Source: Rhodobacter sp. (lineage in GTDB: Bacteria; Pseudomonadota; Alphaproteobacteria; Rhodobacterales; Rhodobacteraceae). Taken from it: DNA of 58,048 nt. Numbering within the stretch: position 1 is the first letter of the stretch; each line of letters starts with the position of its first letter. This document shows positions 16,121 to 24,516 of the stretch, piece after piece. Below the pieces are notes generated by a model that saw only the letters and a program-made list of their open reading frames with translations, made no database searches and was not told the origin of the DNA. Made by a program: the position numbers and the translations under genes. The stretch lies in the NCBI GenBank assembly GCA_027487575.1, contig JAIYDJ010000095.1, positions 1 through 58,048 on the forward strand. The letters are read 5' to 3'.

Positions 16121-16741
16121 CTAGCGCTCGGTCGCGCCCTTTCCGGCAAGTATCTGGGGGCGGTAGCGGGCGATGCGCGACAGACGGGTGGTCTGGGTCT
16201 TGGCAGAAGACAGCGCGATGACATAGCTTCGCTGGCGTCCGGGGGTCAGCCTGTGGAACGCTTCTGCCAGTTCGGGATCGGTGTCGAGGGCGGAAGAGAT
16301 GTCTGCGGGCAGATCAACGCTGGCAGGTGCCGGCAAGGGTCTGAGGCCCGCGTCGGCATGGCCCGTCGCCTCGGCCAGGATGGCGCGGATGGCGGGTTCC
16401 AGCGCCACAACCTTCGCCGCATCGCTAAAGCGCAGGGTGTCGGGATGCGGTGTGTTCGGCCCCTGCCGTTCCAGCAGGCCGTCGGGGTCGGTCAGCAGCG
16501 CGGCGTTGAAGAACCCCAGACGGAAGCTGTCGCGCAGCGCACCGATGATCGCGATGTTGCGCCCGTTGCGCGTATAGCAGGGGTGCCCCCATTTCACCGT
16601 CTCGACCAGACCCATGTCGCGGCAGATGCGGCGCAACCGGGACAGGCCGTCAGCCCAGCGGCGGGTGGCGCAGGCAGGCGTGGCAAAGCGCGGACACCGC
16701 CCGCAGCCATCGGTGAAGTAATCCTCGACATCGGTGATCAT
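16121..16741 (-). CDS. YdeI/OmpD-associated family protein with DUF1801-like domain
   Basis: A 206-residue protein. The N-terminal part (ITDVEDYFTDGCGRCPRFATPACATRRWADGLSRLRRICRDMGLVETVKWGHPCYTRNGRNIAIIGALRDSFRLGFFN) is the DUF1801/YdhG-like fold. The C-terminal part (LPADISSALDTDPELAEAFHRLTPGRQRSYVIALSSAKTQTTRLSRIARYRPQILAG) is the YdeI 'bacteriocin-protection' region. The molecular role is unclear; E. coli and Salmonella relatives are stress induced and linked to peptide resistance. Three Cys residues in the first 25 positions are unusual. The ATG at 16741 is convergent with copy 2 of the I78 lipoprotein genes, only 24 bases away. Confidence 0.85.
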   Translation of the reverse strand: MITDVEDYFTDGCGRCPRFATPACATRRWADGLSRLRRICRDMGLVETVKWGHPCYTRNGRNIAIIGALRDSFRLGFFNAALLTDPDGLLERQGPNTPHPDTLRFSDAAKVVALEPAIRAILAEATGHADAGLRPLPAPASVDLPADISSALDTDPELAEAFHRLTPGRQRSYVIALSSAKTQTTRLSRIARYRPQILAGKGATER

Positions 16742-16821
16742 GAGAACCCCCGGTGGTTGCCGTTGTCACCAGATTACCCCGGATCAACCGCCCGACATAG
16801 TTTCCGGATCAATCCGGATAC

Positions 16822-16850
16822 AAAAAACCCCCGGTTCCGCCGGGGGTTTT
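16822..16850 (-). terminator. rho-independent terminator of the cytochrome c' gene
   Basis: On the minus strand AAAACCCCCGG, a short loop, CCGGGGGTTTTTT: a GC-rich stem of about 9-10 bp flanked by A- and T-runs, 22 bases after the cytochrome c' stop. It could also serve plus-strand transcripts, which would end in TTTT. Confidence 0.8.
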
Positions 16851-16871
16851 CGCAGCGCGGTTTGGTCTCGG

Positions 16872-17306
16872 TTACATGCGATAGTCGGTGTGGCAGCTTT
16901 TGCACGATCCACCGATGGCACCCATGCCTGCCCCGATGGTTTCGGCGCTGCTGGTGTCGACCGCGGTGGCCGCGTCGTTCAGCGCCTTCGCCTTCACAAG
17001 GAAATCTTCCCAGTTGGTCCAGACTTCCGGCTTGGCTTTTTGGGCGGGATCGGTGGTGGCCGGGGTGAACTTGGCCTCGATGTCGGCCGAGGCGGCCACA
17101 AGAGTTGCCTTCGCGGCCTCGGCGGCGGCTGCGTCGTAGGCGGCTTTGCCACCGGCCATGTCGCCAAGCGTCTTCGTCGCGCCACCGATGGTCTTCATCA
17201 GGTCCTGACGCGCAATGACGTTCGGATCGGTGGGCTCTACCTGGGCGAAGGCAACGCCTGCAGAAAGGACAAGACCGGCGATGAAGAGTTTGCGAAGGGG
17301 GATCAC
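16872..17306 (-). CDS. cycP: cytochrome c' (class II c-type cytochrome)
   Basis: A 144-residue periplasmic cytochrome. The signal peptide is PLRKLFIAGLVLSAGVAFA, with probable cleavage before QVEPTDP. The mature part is a predicted four-helix bundle (NVIARQDLMKTIGGATKTLGDM ...). The single haem motif CKSCH (Cys135, Cys138, His139) lies near the C terminus, the hallmark of class II cytochromes. Cytochrome c' binds nitric oxide and related gases and may protect against nitrosative stress. The start GTG at 17306 is preceded by AGGAGCC. A terminator follows the gene. It is divergent from imuB. Confidence 0.9.
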   Translation of the reverse strand: MIPLRKLFIAGLVLSAGVAFAQVEPTDPNVIARQDLMKTIGGATKTLGDMAGGKAAYDAAAAEAAKATLVAASADIEAKFTPATTDPAQKAKPEVWTNWEDFLVKAKALNDAATAVDTSSAETIGAGMGAIGGSCKSCHTDYRM

Positions 17307-17452
17307 GTTTGGCTCCTGGGCTTGGGTTGCTGACCAAGCATAGGCAGGCAGCATGTCGGTCTCATAGCCACATTGCCGCGAACAAGGGCGGATCACGCAA
17401 ATGTCATCGGGGATAAGTCGGGTCAGGCCCACCGTCCGGGCTGGAGTTTCTG

Positions 17453-17467
17453 GAACATTAAGTGAAC
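17453..17467 (+). promoter_or_regulatory. LexA (SOS) box before imuB
   Basis: GAAC-ATTAAGT-GAAC: an exact GAAC-N7-GAAC direct repeat, the LexA operator form known from Alphaproteobacteria (GTTC-N7-GTTC on the other strand). It abuts the imuB start, so LexA bound there should block transcription or translation initiation. Confidence 0.85.
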
Positions 17468-19138
17468 ATGACAGGCATGTCGCACCGCCGAATCCTGTCG
17501 CTGTGGTTTCCCCGTCTGGCTGCCGAACGCCAGTTGCGGGTTCGGCGGACTGTTCTGCCCGGCCCTTTCGCGGTGGTCGGGGATCAGAACGGCGCGCAGG
17601 TTCTGACCTCGCTGAACGACGCGGCACAGGTGGCGGGGTTGCGGCAGGGCCAGCCCTTGCGCGATGCGACGGCGATGTGCCCGGGCGTGGTGACGGTGCC
17701 TGCCGATCCGGTGGGCGATGCCGGGTTTCTGACCGCGCTGCGCCGCTGGGCGGGCAAGTTTTCCCCCTGGGTGGCAGAAGAGCCTCCCGAAAGTCTCGTG
17801 ATCGACCTGACGGGCTGTGCGCATCTGTTCGGGGGCGAGGCGGCGCTTCTGGCCGAGGTCGAGGCGGACTGCGCGGGGCTGGGCCTCAGCCTGCGCGCCG
17901 GGATCGCGGATACGCGGGGCGCGGCCTGGGCGCTGGCGCGCTATGCCGGGCAGGTGGTGGAGCCTGCGCGCAACGGCGACGCGATCGACCAAGAGGCGCG
18001 GGCGACCCGGTCGCGCGCGGTCAAGCGGCGGGGATGGGAAAGGGGCGGCGATGCCCCCCGGATGCCGGATGGCCCGCCCCTGCCGCAGGGCGTGATCGCC
18101 GCACCCGGGCAGGCGCGCGCCGCCATCGCGCGCCTGCCTCTGGCCGCGCTGCGGCTGGCGCCCGATGTTGTCGACGGGTTGAACCGGCTGGGCATCCGGC
18201 AGGTCGACGAGATGCTGGCCCTGCCGCGCGCCGGGCTGTCGCGGCGGTTCGGGATGCAGGCGTTGCGCCGGCTGGATCAGGCGCTGGGGCTGGACCCCGA
18301 ACCGGTGGCCCCGGCCGGCGCGCCGCTGCACTTTGCGGTCAGGATCAGCTTCCCCGACCCGATCGGGCTGCAGTCGGACATCGAGGCGGGGCTGGACCGC
18401 CTGCTGCCCGTGCTGTGCGCGCGGCTGGTGTCCAAGGGGCGCGGCGCGCGGCGGGTGCAGTTGCAGGCCTTCCGCAGCGACGGGCGGGTGGTGGGCATCG
18501 AAGTGGGGCTTGCCCGCCCCGCCGCCACCCCCGACCGCATCCGGCCGCTGCTGCTGCTCAAGCTGGACCAGATCGACCCCGGTTTCGGCATCGACCGGCT
18601 GCGGCTGGAGGCGGTGGCGACCGAGCCGGTCTATGCCACCCAGCATCGCGGCCACGCCGATGCGACCGCAGCCGCCGAGGCGCGGCAGACGGCGGACACC
18701 CGGCTGGAGGATCTGATCGGCAAACTGGGCGCGCGTCTGGGCATCGAATCCGTGATGCGGCTGCACCCGGCGGAAAGCCACATTCCGGAAAAGGCGGTGG
18801 TGGCGGTATCGGCGGCGTTTTCGGCGCCATACGCCGCGCCCTGGCCCGCCCCTGCGACGCCCCGCCCGCTGATCCTGTTCCGCCCCGAGATGGTGGGGGG
18901 ATGCGAGGGGCCCGCCCTGCCCGACCGGTTCCGCTGGCGCAGGCGGGATCTGGCGGTGCGGATGGCCATGGGGCCAGAGCGGATCCTGCCGGAATGGTGG
19001 CTTGACAACCCCGACTGGCGGTCCGGCGCACGCGACTACTGGCGGGTGGAAACGACCGAGGGTCAGAGGGTGTGGCTGTTCTACGCCCATGGCGGCGAAG
19101 TGTCGGGCGGGTGGTTCTGTCAGGGGGTATTCGCGTGA
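17468..19138 (+). CDS. imuB: ImuB-type DNA polymerase Y family protein
   Basis: A 556-residue inactive Y-family polymerase homologue. ImuB bridges DnaE2 and the sliding clamp in SOS mutagenesis. The N terminus RRILSLWFPRLAAERQ replaces the catalytic DxD-type first motif, as usual in ImuB. A second motif (SLVIDLTGCAHLFGGEAALL), the HhH region (LNRLGIRQVDEMLALPRAGLSRRFG) and the C-terminal ImuB tail (PDWRSGARDYWRVETTEGQRVWLFYAHGGEVSGGWFCQGVFA) follow. The start may be ATG 17468 or 17477 (MSHRRI); neither has a good ribosome-binding site. ImuB is commonly encoded as imuA-imuB-dnaE2, but neither partner is adjacent here. Confidence 0.9.
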   Translation: MTGMSHRRILSLWFPRLAAERQLRVRRTVLPGPFAVVGDQNGAQVLTSLNDAAQVAGLRQGQPLRDATAMCPGVVTVPADPVGDAGFLTALRRWAGKFSPWVAEEPPESLVIDLTGCAHLFGGEAALLAEVEADCAGLGLSLRAGIADTRGAAWALARYAGQVVEPARNGDAIDQEARATRSRAVKRRGWERGGDAPRMPDGPPLPQGVIAAPGQARAAIARLPLAALRLAPDVVDGLNRLGIRQVDEMLALPRAGLSRRFGMQALRRLDQALGLDPEPVAPAGAPLHFAVRISFPDPIGLQSDIEAGLDRLLPVLCARLVSKGRGARRVQLQAFRSDGRVVGIEVGLARPAATPDRIRPLLLLKLDQIDPGFGIDRLRLEAVATEPVYATQHRGHADATAAAEARQTADTRLEDLIGKLGARLGIESVMRLHPAESHIPEKAVVAVSAAFSAPYAAPWPAPATPRPLILFRPEMVGGCEGPALPDRFRWRRRDLAVRMAMGPERILPEWWLDNPDWRSGARDYWRVETTEGQRVWLFYAHGGEVSGGWFCQGVFA

Positions 19139-19161
19139 GATGTCAGACGGAGGAAGGCTTT

Positions 19162-19352
19162 TTGCCGGATTTGGTCTCAACCAAATCAGGCCGCGCCTGC
19201 CTGCCCCTTGGCAGGCGCGATAGGGCGCCTACCCAGGCAGGCGCGACCTGATCTGCCCTATCGACAGGATTGCTGATACCCCCTTGGCCTCCGCCTTGCG
19301 GCTGCGGCCAACGGACCGGGAAACGCTCCACCGGAGCGTTTCCAAATCGGTC
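19162..19352 (+). repeat. structured intergenic repeat element, copy A (~190 bp)
   Basis: This stretch matches 22208-22397 in inverted orientation along its whole length. Shared blocks include TTGCCGGA-TTGG, CAAATCAGGCCGCGCCTG, GGCAGGCGCGATAGGGCGCC, CTTGGCCT, TGCGGCT and a terminal hairpin. The hairpin (GGAAACGCTCC, loop ACC, GGAGCGTTTCC; 19319-19343) has 11 bp; in the other copy the stem bases differ but still pair. It lies between the convergent imuB and GNAT genes. Inner palindromes (GCCTGCC / GGCAGGC) resemble REP elements. It may work as a terminator or as a structured RNA. Confidence 0.75.
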
Positions 19353-19365
19353 CAAAACAGAAACG

Positions 19366-19788
19366 CTACAGCACCAGCACCATGTCGCGGTGCGGGATGC
19401 CCGCGTCGTCGAATTCGGGACCATAGGCCACGAACCCCAGCCTCTCATAGAACCCCAGCGCGTGGGTCTGCGCGCCCAGCTTGACCCGCACCACACCCGG
19501 CAGACCGCGCGCCGCCTCGACCGCCGCCCGCATCAGCGCCGCACCCAGCCCCGACCCCCGCTGATCGGCCAGCACGCAGACCCGGCCGACCTTGACGGTA
19601 TCCCCCGCCACCAGCAGCCGCGCCGTGCCCACCGCCCGACCGTCCTGCAGCGCCAGCAGATGCAGCGCCACATCGTCCAGATCGTCCACCTCGTCTGCCT
19701 CGGAAACGCCCTGTTCTTCGATGAACACCACCCGCCGCAAGGCCCGGCAGGCCACGATGTCGCGCGTCGGCGCGATGGCCAGCGTCAC
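19366..19788 (-). CDS. GNAT family N-acetyltransferase
   Basis: A 140-residue acetyltransferase. It shows the [28 protein letters not shown] opening typical of ElaA-like GNATs, the acetyl-CoA binding region [24 protein letters not shown] (motif A, Q/RxxGxG) and the [10 protein letters not shown] motif B. The substrate is unknown. The start GTG at 19788 overlaps the dapE stop (GTGA), so it is translated together with dapE. A hairpin in the repeat element just beyond the stop probably ends the transcript. Confidence 0.88.
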   Translation of the reverse strand: MTLAIAPTRDIVACRALRRVVFIEEQGVSEADEVDDLDDVALHLLALQDGRAVGTARLLVAGDTVKVGRVCVLADQRGSGLGAALMRAAVEAARGLPGVVRVKLGAQTHALGFYERLGFVAYGPEFDDAGIPHRDMVLVL

Positions 19789-20930
19789 GCGAAATAGTCC
19801 CGCAGAACCCTCGCATAGATCGCCTTCAAGGCGTGGATCTGCGCCACCTCAACCCGTTCGTCCACCTGATGCATCGTGCGGCCCACCAGCCCGAATTCCA
19901 CCACCGGACAGTGATCCTTGATGAACCGCGCGTCCGAAGTGCCCCCCGAAGTCGATGGTTCGGGAACAACCCCGGTTTCCGCCTCGACCGCCCGCGCCAA
20001 CAGCGCCGAAAACTCCCCCGGCGGGGTGAGGAAGCTTTCGCCCGAAATCTGCACCCGCAGCCCGATCTGCACGCCGGTTTCCTGCTGCACGGCACTGGCA
20101 TGCCCCTGCAGCCAGTCCGTCAGGCTGGCCCCGGAATGGGCGTCGTTGAAGCGGATGTTGACGGTCGCCCGCCCCTGCGCCGGGATCACGTTGTTGGCCG
20201 GGTTGCCGCAGTCGATCGTGGTGATCGCCAGCGTCGAGGCGTCGAAATGCGCCGTGCCCGCATCCAGCGGCTCTGCCTCCAGCCGCGCCAGCAGACGGAC
20301 CAGCGCCGACATCGGATTTTTGGCGCGATGCGGATAGGCCGAATGGCCCTGCACACCGACGGCGGTGACAAACGCGGTCAGCGAGCCGCGACGGCCGATC
20401 TTCATCATCTGGCCCAGCGTGTCCGGGCAGGTCGGCTCGCCCACCAGGCAATGCGTCATCCGTTCGCCCTGCGCCGCTATCCAGTCCAGCAGCGCCACGG
20501 TTCCGTGTTCGGCGTCGCCCTCTTCGTCACCGGTGATCGCAAGGATCACCGCGCCGTCGGGTGGTGTCGCGGCCACGAAATCCACCGCCGCCGCCGCAAA
20601 GGCCGCCACGGCGGATTTCATGTCGGTCGCCCCACGGCCATACATCCAGCCGTCCACCACCGCCGCGCCGAACGGGTCTTGGGTCCAGGCGGCCGCGTCG
20701 CCCACCGGCACCACATCGGTATGGCCGTTGAAACCAAGGCTCTTGTTCGCCCCGGCACGCCCCCAGCGGGCGTAAAGGTTGGCCACTCCGCCACGATCGA
20801 CGCGGGTGCAGGCGAATCCGGCAGGCTCCAGCACCGATTGCAGCACCCCCAGCGCGCCGCCTTCGGCAGGGGTGACGGAGGCACAGCGGATCAGGCGGGC
20901 GGTCAGGTCGGCGGGATCGACAGGCGGCAT
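19785..20930 (-). CDS. dapE: succinyl-diaminopimelate desuccinylase
   Basis: A 381-residue M20 family dizinc amidase that hydrolyses N-succinyl-L,L-diaminopimelate in lysine and peptidoglycan precursor synthesis. Visible signatures: [12 protein letters not shown] (first zinc His and bridging Asp), [28 protein letters not shown] (catalytic Glu), [28 protein letters not shown], and [12 protein letters not shown] near the end, matching DapE. The ATG at 20930 has AGGAA 5-9 bases upstream. The partner dapD is encoded about 3 kb away on the other strand (23664). Confidence 0.95.
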   Translation of the reverse strand: MPPVDPADLTARLIRCASVTPAEGGALGVLQSVLEPAGFACTRVDRGGVANLYARWGRAGANKSLGFNGHTDVVPVGDAAAWTQDPFGAAVVDGWMYGRGATDMKSAVAAFAAAAVDFVAATPPDGAVILAITGDEEGDAEHGTVALLDWIAAQGERMTHCLVGEPTCPDTLGQMMKIGRRGSLTAFVTAVGVQGHSAYPHRAKNPMSALVRLLARLEAEPLDAGTAHFDASTLAITTIDCGNPANNVIPAQGRATVNIRFNDAHSGASLTDWLQGHASAVQQETGVQIGLRVQISGESFLTPPGEFSALLARAVEAETGVVPEPSTSGGTSDARFIKDHCPVVEFGLVGRTMHQVDERVEVAQIHALKAIYARVLRDYFA

Positions 20931-21150
20931 CTAGGTTCCTTTCGCGCGGCCCGTCAGCAATAGCGGGTCCCTGCCCCCCCGACAACGCCCCCTGCCACCG
21001 GAAAACGCATGACAGGCGGCGGGTTGTGCCCTATCTTTCAACGCAAGAAACGTCCCGAGGCAGGACAACGGCTGGGTCAACGCGCCCGAAACCCCACCGA
21101 TGCGGCCCGGTCTTCCTGCGGCCCGCGTCGGCACAAGCGAGGCAGGCAGG

Positions 21151-22182
21151 ATGCAGCATCCCCCCATGCAGGACCGTCCCCGCGCGGCGTCGGACTGGAT
21201 CGCGCTGTCGGACCGTCGTGATCCGGCCCCGCCCGCAACGGCCGCGCTGATCCACCGGGGGCTGTTCGTGATGGAACTGGCGCTTCCGCTGGCGGACAGT
21301 GCAGTGCTGCTGAACCGGCAGACCGATGCCGACGGCGCGCGGACATTTTCGGTGTTTCTTGACCCCGAGGTGGGGCTGATCGTGCTGCACCGGCAAGGTC
21401 AGGTGGTGCGGCGCCATGTTCTGTCGGGTCCGCTGCCGCTGAACCACGGCACGGCGCGGCTGACCTTCGGCTTCGATGCCACGCTCAGGCGCTGGCATAT
21501 GCAGCTGGACCTTCTGGGCGGCGAGGTCCCCTTGTGGACCGTGGGGCGCGATCCGCTGCCGATGCGGCTGGATGATCTGCAGAACCTGTGTGCGGGGCGC
21601 AGCACGCAGCGCCATCCGGCCGTGCTGTGGTACGGGGCCACGACGGGCGAGGTTCTGCCCGACCGCGCGCCGTGGATCGGGTTGAACACTCGGGTCGATA
21701 CCCTGTCCGGGCCGGTGCCTGCAGGCAGCCTGCGCCCCGGCGACCGCATCCTGACGCTGGACGAAGGGCCATTGCCTCTGCTGCGCGTCACGCACCGCGA
21801 GTTGCCGAGTGCGGGGTTCTTCGCGCCGGTCCTGCTGCGCGCGCCGTTCTACGGGGCGGACCGGGATCTGCTGGTCTCGGCGGATCAGCCGGTGATGCTG
21901 TCGGGCACGCTGGTCGAATACCACTTCGGCGAGGACGAAGTGCTGATCCCCGCAGGTGCGCTGATCGACGGGCGCAAGGCGCTGGCCGAACACCGGCGCG
22001 CGGTAACGCGGTCAGTGGCGCTGGACCTTGGCTGCCCCGCGCTGTTCACCGCCGACGGATGCGTGCTGATGTCCGACGGCGCGGACCGCCTGACCCCACC
22101 GCCGAGGCGCATCCTTGCGAGCTACGAGGCGAAGCCGCTGATCGGCCATTCCGGGCGCACGCTGGTGCGCGGGTTCGGGTGA
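21151..22182 (+). CDS. Hint domain-containing protein, catalytic Cys apparently missing
   Basis: A 343-residue protein. Residues ~20-170 form a beta-rich region (LFVMELALPLADSAVLL, TFSVFLDPEVGLIVLHR, LTFGFDATLRRWHMQLDLLG), lectin/LamG-like by pattern. The second half resembles the Hint_2 domain common in Rhodobacterales: GSLRPGDRILTLDEGPLPLLRVTHRELP, then HxxxVSADQPVML-like and LIPAGALIDG segments. Typical members begin with CFxxGT; here the corresponding residues are GLNTRV, so self-cleavage seems unlikely. No signal peptide is evident. The start is uncertain: ATG 21151 is chosen after AGGCAGG; 21100 and 21166 are alternatives. Role unknown. Confidence 0.72.
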   Translation: MQHPPMQDRPRAASDWIALSDRRDPAPPATAALIHRGLFVMELALPLADSAVLLNRQTDADGARTFSVFLDPEVGLIVLHRQGQVVRRHVLSGPLPLNHGTARLTFGFDATLRRWHMQLDLLGGEVPLWTVGRDPLPMRLDDLQNLCAGRSTQRHPAVLWYGATTGEVLPDRAPWIGLNTRVDTLSGPVPAGSLRPGDRILTLDEGPLPLLRVTHRELPSAGFFAPVLLRAPFYGADRDLLVSADQPVMLSGTLVEYHFGEDEVLIPAGALIDGRKALAEHRRAVTRSVALDLGCPALFTADGCVLMSDGADRLTPPPRRILASYEAKPLIGHSGRTLVRGFG

Positions 22183-22207
22183 TGTCGTTGGCGTCATCAA
22201 GTGCCGC

Positions 22208-22397
22208 GACCGGATCGGGGACGCTTCTGTCGAGCGTCCCCCGGTCGCTTGGCTGAAGCCGCACGGCTTAGGCCAAGAGGTTGTCAGCCATCCGGCGGGT
22301 CGGGCAAAGCAGGCCGCGTCTGCCTGGCGGGCGCCCTATCGCGCCTGCCGATAGGCAGACAGGCGCGGCCTGATTTGTCTGTGGCCAATTCCGGCAA
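22208..22397 (-). repeat. structured intergenic repeat element, copy B (~190 bp, inverted)
   Basis: Reverse-complement counterpart of 19162-19352. Its hairpin is at 22217-22241: GGGGACGCT, short loop, AGCGTCCCC. Relative to copy A the stem positions change from A-T to G-C pairs on both sides, so pairing is preserved. The inner GGCAGGCGCGATAGGGCGCC block is identical. It lies between the convergent Hint gene and the 22413 gene, so both copies occupy the same kind of site. Confidence 0.75.
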
Positions 22398-22412
22398 GGG
22401 GCGGTCAGTTTC

Positions 22413-22754
22413 TCAATCGAAGAACGGGTTCATCTGCGCCACAATCACCGAATTCTCGTCCAGCGCCCGCTGCATCAGCTTTCGTTCTTCCGGCTCGATC
22501 TCGTCGCCGTCCGCCAATCGTTCCTCCAGCGTGCCATAGCCCGACACGTCCAGAGGGGCCAGATCGGCCTCCTTCAGGATCGCCACCGTCTCGCGCACCG
22601 CCTCGGCCTCGTCGACGCCGCTGGCATAGACCACCAGCCCCGCCCCGGTCGATTTGTCGGGCAGCCCGTCGCCCGCCTTGCGGCCCACTTCGACCAGCAG
22701 GGTGTAAACCTGCTGCGGGCGCTTGATCTTTTCGGGTTTTTCTTCGTCGCTCAT
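22413..22754 (-). CDS. conserved hypothetical protein, acidic, cotranscribed with the LOG-family gene
   Basis: A 113-residue soluble protein ([80 protein letters not shown]...). I do not assign a domain. The pattern is an alpha/beta fold with a beta strand YTLLVEV, strand GLVVYAS, helix VDEAEAVRETVAILKEA, strand LDVSGYG and an acidic C-terminal helix. The ATG at 22754 overlaps the stop of the LOG-family gene (ATGA), which fixes the start, whereas the longer open frame upstream is a shadow. Function unknown; coupling suggests a role with the LOG enzyme. Confidence 0.75.
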   Translation of the reverse strand: MSDEEKPEKIKRPQQVYTLLVEVGRKAGDGLPDKSTGAGLVVYASGVDEAEAVRETVAILKEADLAPLDVSGYGTLEERLADGDEIEPEERKLMQRALDENSVIVAQMNPFFD

Positions 22755-23575
22755 CGCACCTCTCCGGGCCAGCCGTCGATCGCGGCCACCGCCTCTTCCG
22801 CCGTCTCGACAAAACTGAACAGGTCCAGATCGTGGTCGGCGATGACCCCGGCCTCGGCCAGTGCCCGCCAGTTGACCACCTTTTCCCACCACGCCCGGCC
22901 GAACAGCAGGAACGGCACCCGCTTCATCCGCCCGGTCTGGATCAAGGTCAGGCTTTCGAACATTTCATCCATCGTGCCGAAACCACCCGGAAACACGCAG
23001 ATCGCCTTCGCGCGCATCAGGAAATGCATCTTGCGGATGGCAAAGTAGTGAAAGTTGAACGACAGGTCCGGCGTCACATAGACGTTGGGGGCCTGTTCGT
23101 GCGGCAGCACGATGTTCAGCCCGATCGACTGCCCGCCCGCCTCGTCTGCCCCCCGGTTGCCCGCCTCCATCACCCCCGGCCCGCCGCCGGTGCAGATCAC
23201 CCCTTCGCGGCCGTAGGATTGCAGCGACCGTTCGGTCATGATCCGCGCAAAGCGGCGCGCCTCGTCATAGTATTGCGACAGCGCGGCCAGTTCGGGCGTC
23301 CGCGCGGTGTCGCGCCGGGCCGGATCGGGAATGCGCGCGCCGCCGAACAGCACGATGGTTGATGTGATGCCGCGTTCGTCCATCACCAGTTGCGGCTTCA
23401 GAAGTTCAAGTTGCAGCCGCACCGGGCGCAACTCTTCGCGGGTCAGAAAGTCGGCGTCGGCAAAGGCCAGCCTGTAGGCCGGGGCGCGGGTTTGCGGCGT
23501 GTCGGGCACCTTGCGGGCGGTCCTGACATCCTGCTTGCTGTCGCGCAGCGGGTGAGTGCGGGGTTCATCGGTCAT
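22751..23575 (-). CDS. LOG/TIGR00730 family Rossmann-fold protein (cytokinin riboside 5'-monophosphate phosphoribohydrolase-like)
   Basis: A 274-residue protein of the 'lysine decarboxylase-like' LOG family. The nucleotide-binding signatures are visible: [42 protein letters not shown], and [21 protein letters not shown] (PGGxGTxxE active-site motif). LOG enzymes release the base from nucleoside 5'-monophosphates; despite the old name they are not decarboxylases. The N-terminal ~60 residues are longer than in short LOG proteins and carry the [27 protein letters not shown] segment. Start ATG 23575 (MTDEPRTHP) is chosen; 23599 and 23617 are possible. Divergent from dapD. Confidence 0.87.
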   Translation of the reverse strand: MTDEPRTHPLRDSKQDVRTARKVPDTPQTRAPAYRLAFADADFLTREELRPVRLQLELLKPQLVMDERGITSTIVLFGGARIPDPARRDTARTPELAALSQYYDEARRFARIMTERSLQSYGREGVICTGGGPGVMEAGNRGADEAGGQSIGLNIVLPHEQAPNVYVTPDLSFNFHYFAIRKMHFLMRAKAICVFPGGFGTMDEMFESLTLIQTGRMKRVPFLLFGRAWWEKVVNWRALAEAGVIADHDLDLFSFVETAEEAVAAIDGWPGEVR

Positions 23576-23663
23576 CGGGGCCTGTGGGAAGCTGCGCATT
23601 GCGCGGATCAGACCCAAGCCTTATAGGCACTTCCACCGTCAACCAACCCGAAAAGAGGCCCGC

Positions 23664-24485
23664 ATGTTCACCGCCCTTGAATCCGCCATCACCGCCGCCT
23701 GGGACGCCCGCGACAGCCTGTCGGTGTCGACCACGGGCGAGGCGCGCGACGCGGTCGAGGCGACGCTTGAGGCGCTGGACAAGGGGACGCTGCGGGTTGC
23801 CGAAAAGCGCGGGGCGGACTGGCACGTCAACCAGTGGGCCAAGAAGGCGGTGCTTCTGTCGTTCCGCCTGACCGACATGGCGGTAATCGGGGGCGGCAAT
23901 GGGGCTGCGACGTGGTGGGACAAGGTCCCGTCGAAGTTCGACGGCTGGGGCGAAAACCAGTGGCGCGCGGCGGGCTTTCGCGCCGTGCCGGGCAGCATCG
24001 TGCGCCGGTCGGCCTATATCGGGCGGAACGTGGTGCTGATGCCGTCCTTCGTGAACGTGGGCGCATTCGTCGATGAAGGCAGCATGGTCGATGGCTGGGC
24101 CACGGTCGGGTCCTGCGCACAGATCGGCAAGAACGTGCATCTGTCGGGCGGCGTCGGCATCGGCGGGGTGCTGGAGCCGATGCAGGCCGGCCCCACCATC
24201 ATCGAGGACAACTGCTTCATCGGGGCGCGGTCCGAAGTGGTGGAAGGCTGCATCATTCGCGAGGGTTCGGTGCTGGGCATGGGCGTGTTCATCGGCCAGT
24301 CGACCAAGATCGTGGACCGCGAAACCGGCGCGGTGATGTATGGCGAAGTGCCTGCGGGTTCGGTCGTCGTGGCCGGGTCGATGCCTTCAAAGAACGGGAT
24401 CAACCTGTATTGCGCGGTGATCGTCAAGAAAGTGGATGCGCAGACGCGGTCGAAAACCTCGATCAACGATCTGTTGCGGGACTGA
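23664..24485 (+). CDS. dapD: 2,3,4,5-tetrahydropyridine-2,6-dicarboxylate N-succinyltransferase
   Basis: A 273-residue trimeric left-handed beta-helix acyltransferase that succinylates tetrahydrodipicolinate in the succinylase branch of lysine/DAP synthesis. The N-terminal helical domain ([19 protein letters not shown]) is followed by hexapeptide repeats: [62 protein letters not shown]. The C-terminal insert is [30 protein letters not shown]. The ATG at 23664 has AAGAGG 6-11 bases upstream. Its product is used further in the pathway leading to DapE, encoded nearby. Confidence 0.96.
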   Translation: MFTALESAITAAWDARDSLSVSTTGEARDAVEATLEALDKGTLRVAEKRGADWHVNQWAKKAVLLSFRLTDMAVIGGGNGAATWWDKVPSKFDGWGENQWRAAGFRAVPGSIVRRSAYIGRNVVLMPSFVNVGAFVDEGSMVDGWATVGSCAQIGKNVHLSGGVGIGGVLEPMQAGPTIIEDNCFIGARSEVVEGCIIREGSVLGMGVFIGQSTKIVDRETGAVMYGEVPAGSVVVAGSMPSKNGINLYCAVIVKKVDAQTRSKTSINDLLRD

Positions 24486-24516
24486 GGGCGCTGCGGGGTG
24501 AACCCCACCCTGCCCG

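Noticed and set aside
22755..22892. Longer N terminus for the 113-residue protein
   Set aside because: The extra residues are Arg/Gly-rich shadow sequence of the LOG-family gene; the ATGA overlap fixes the start.
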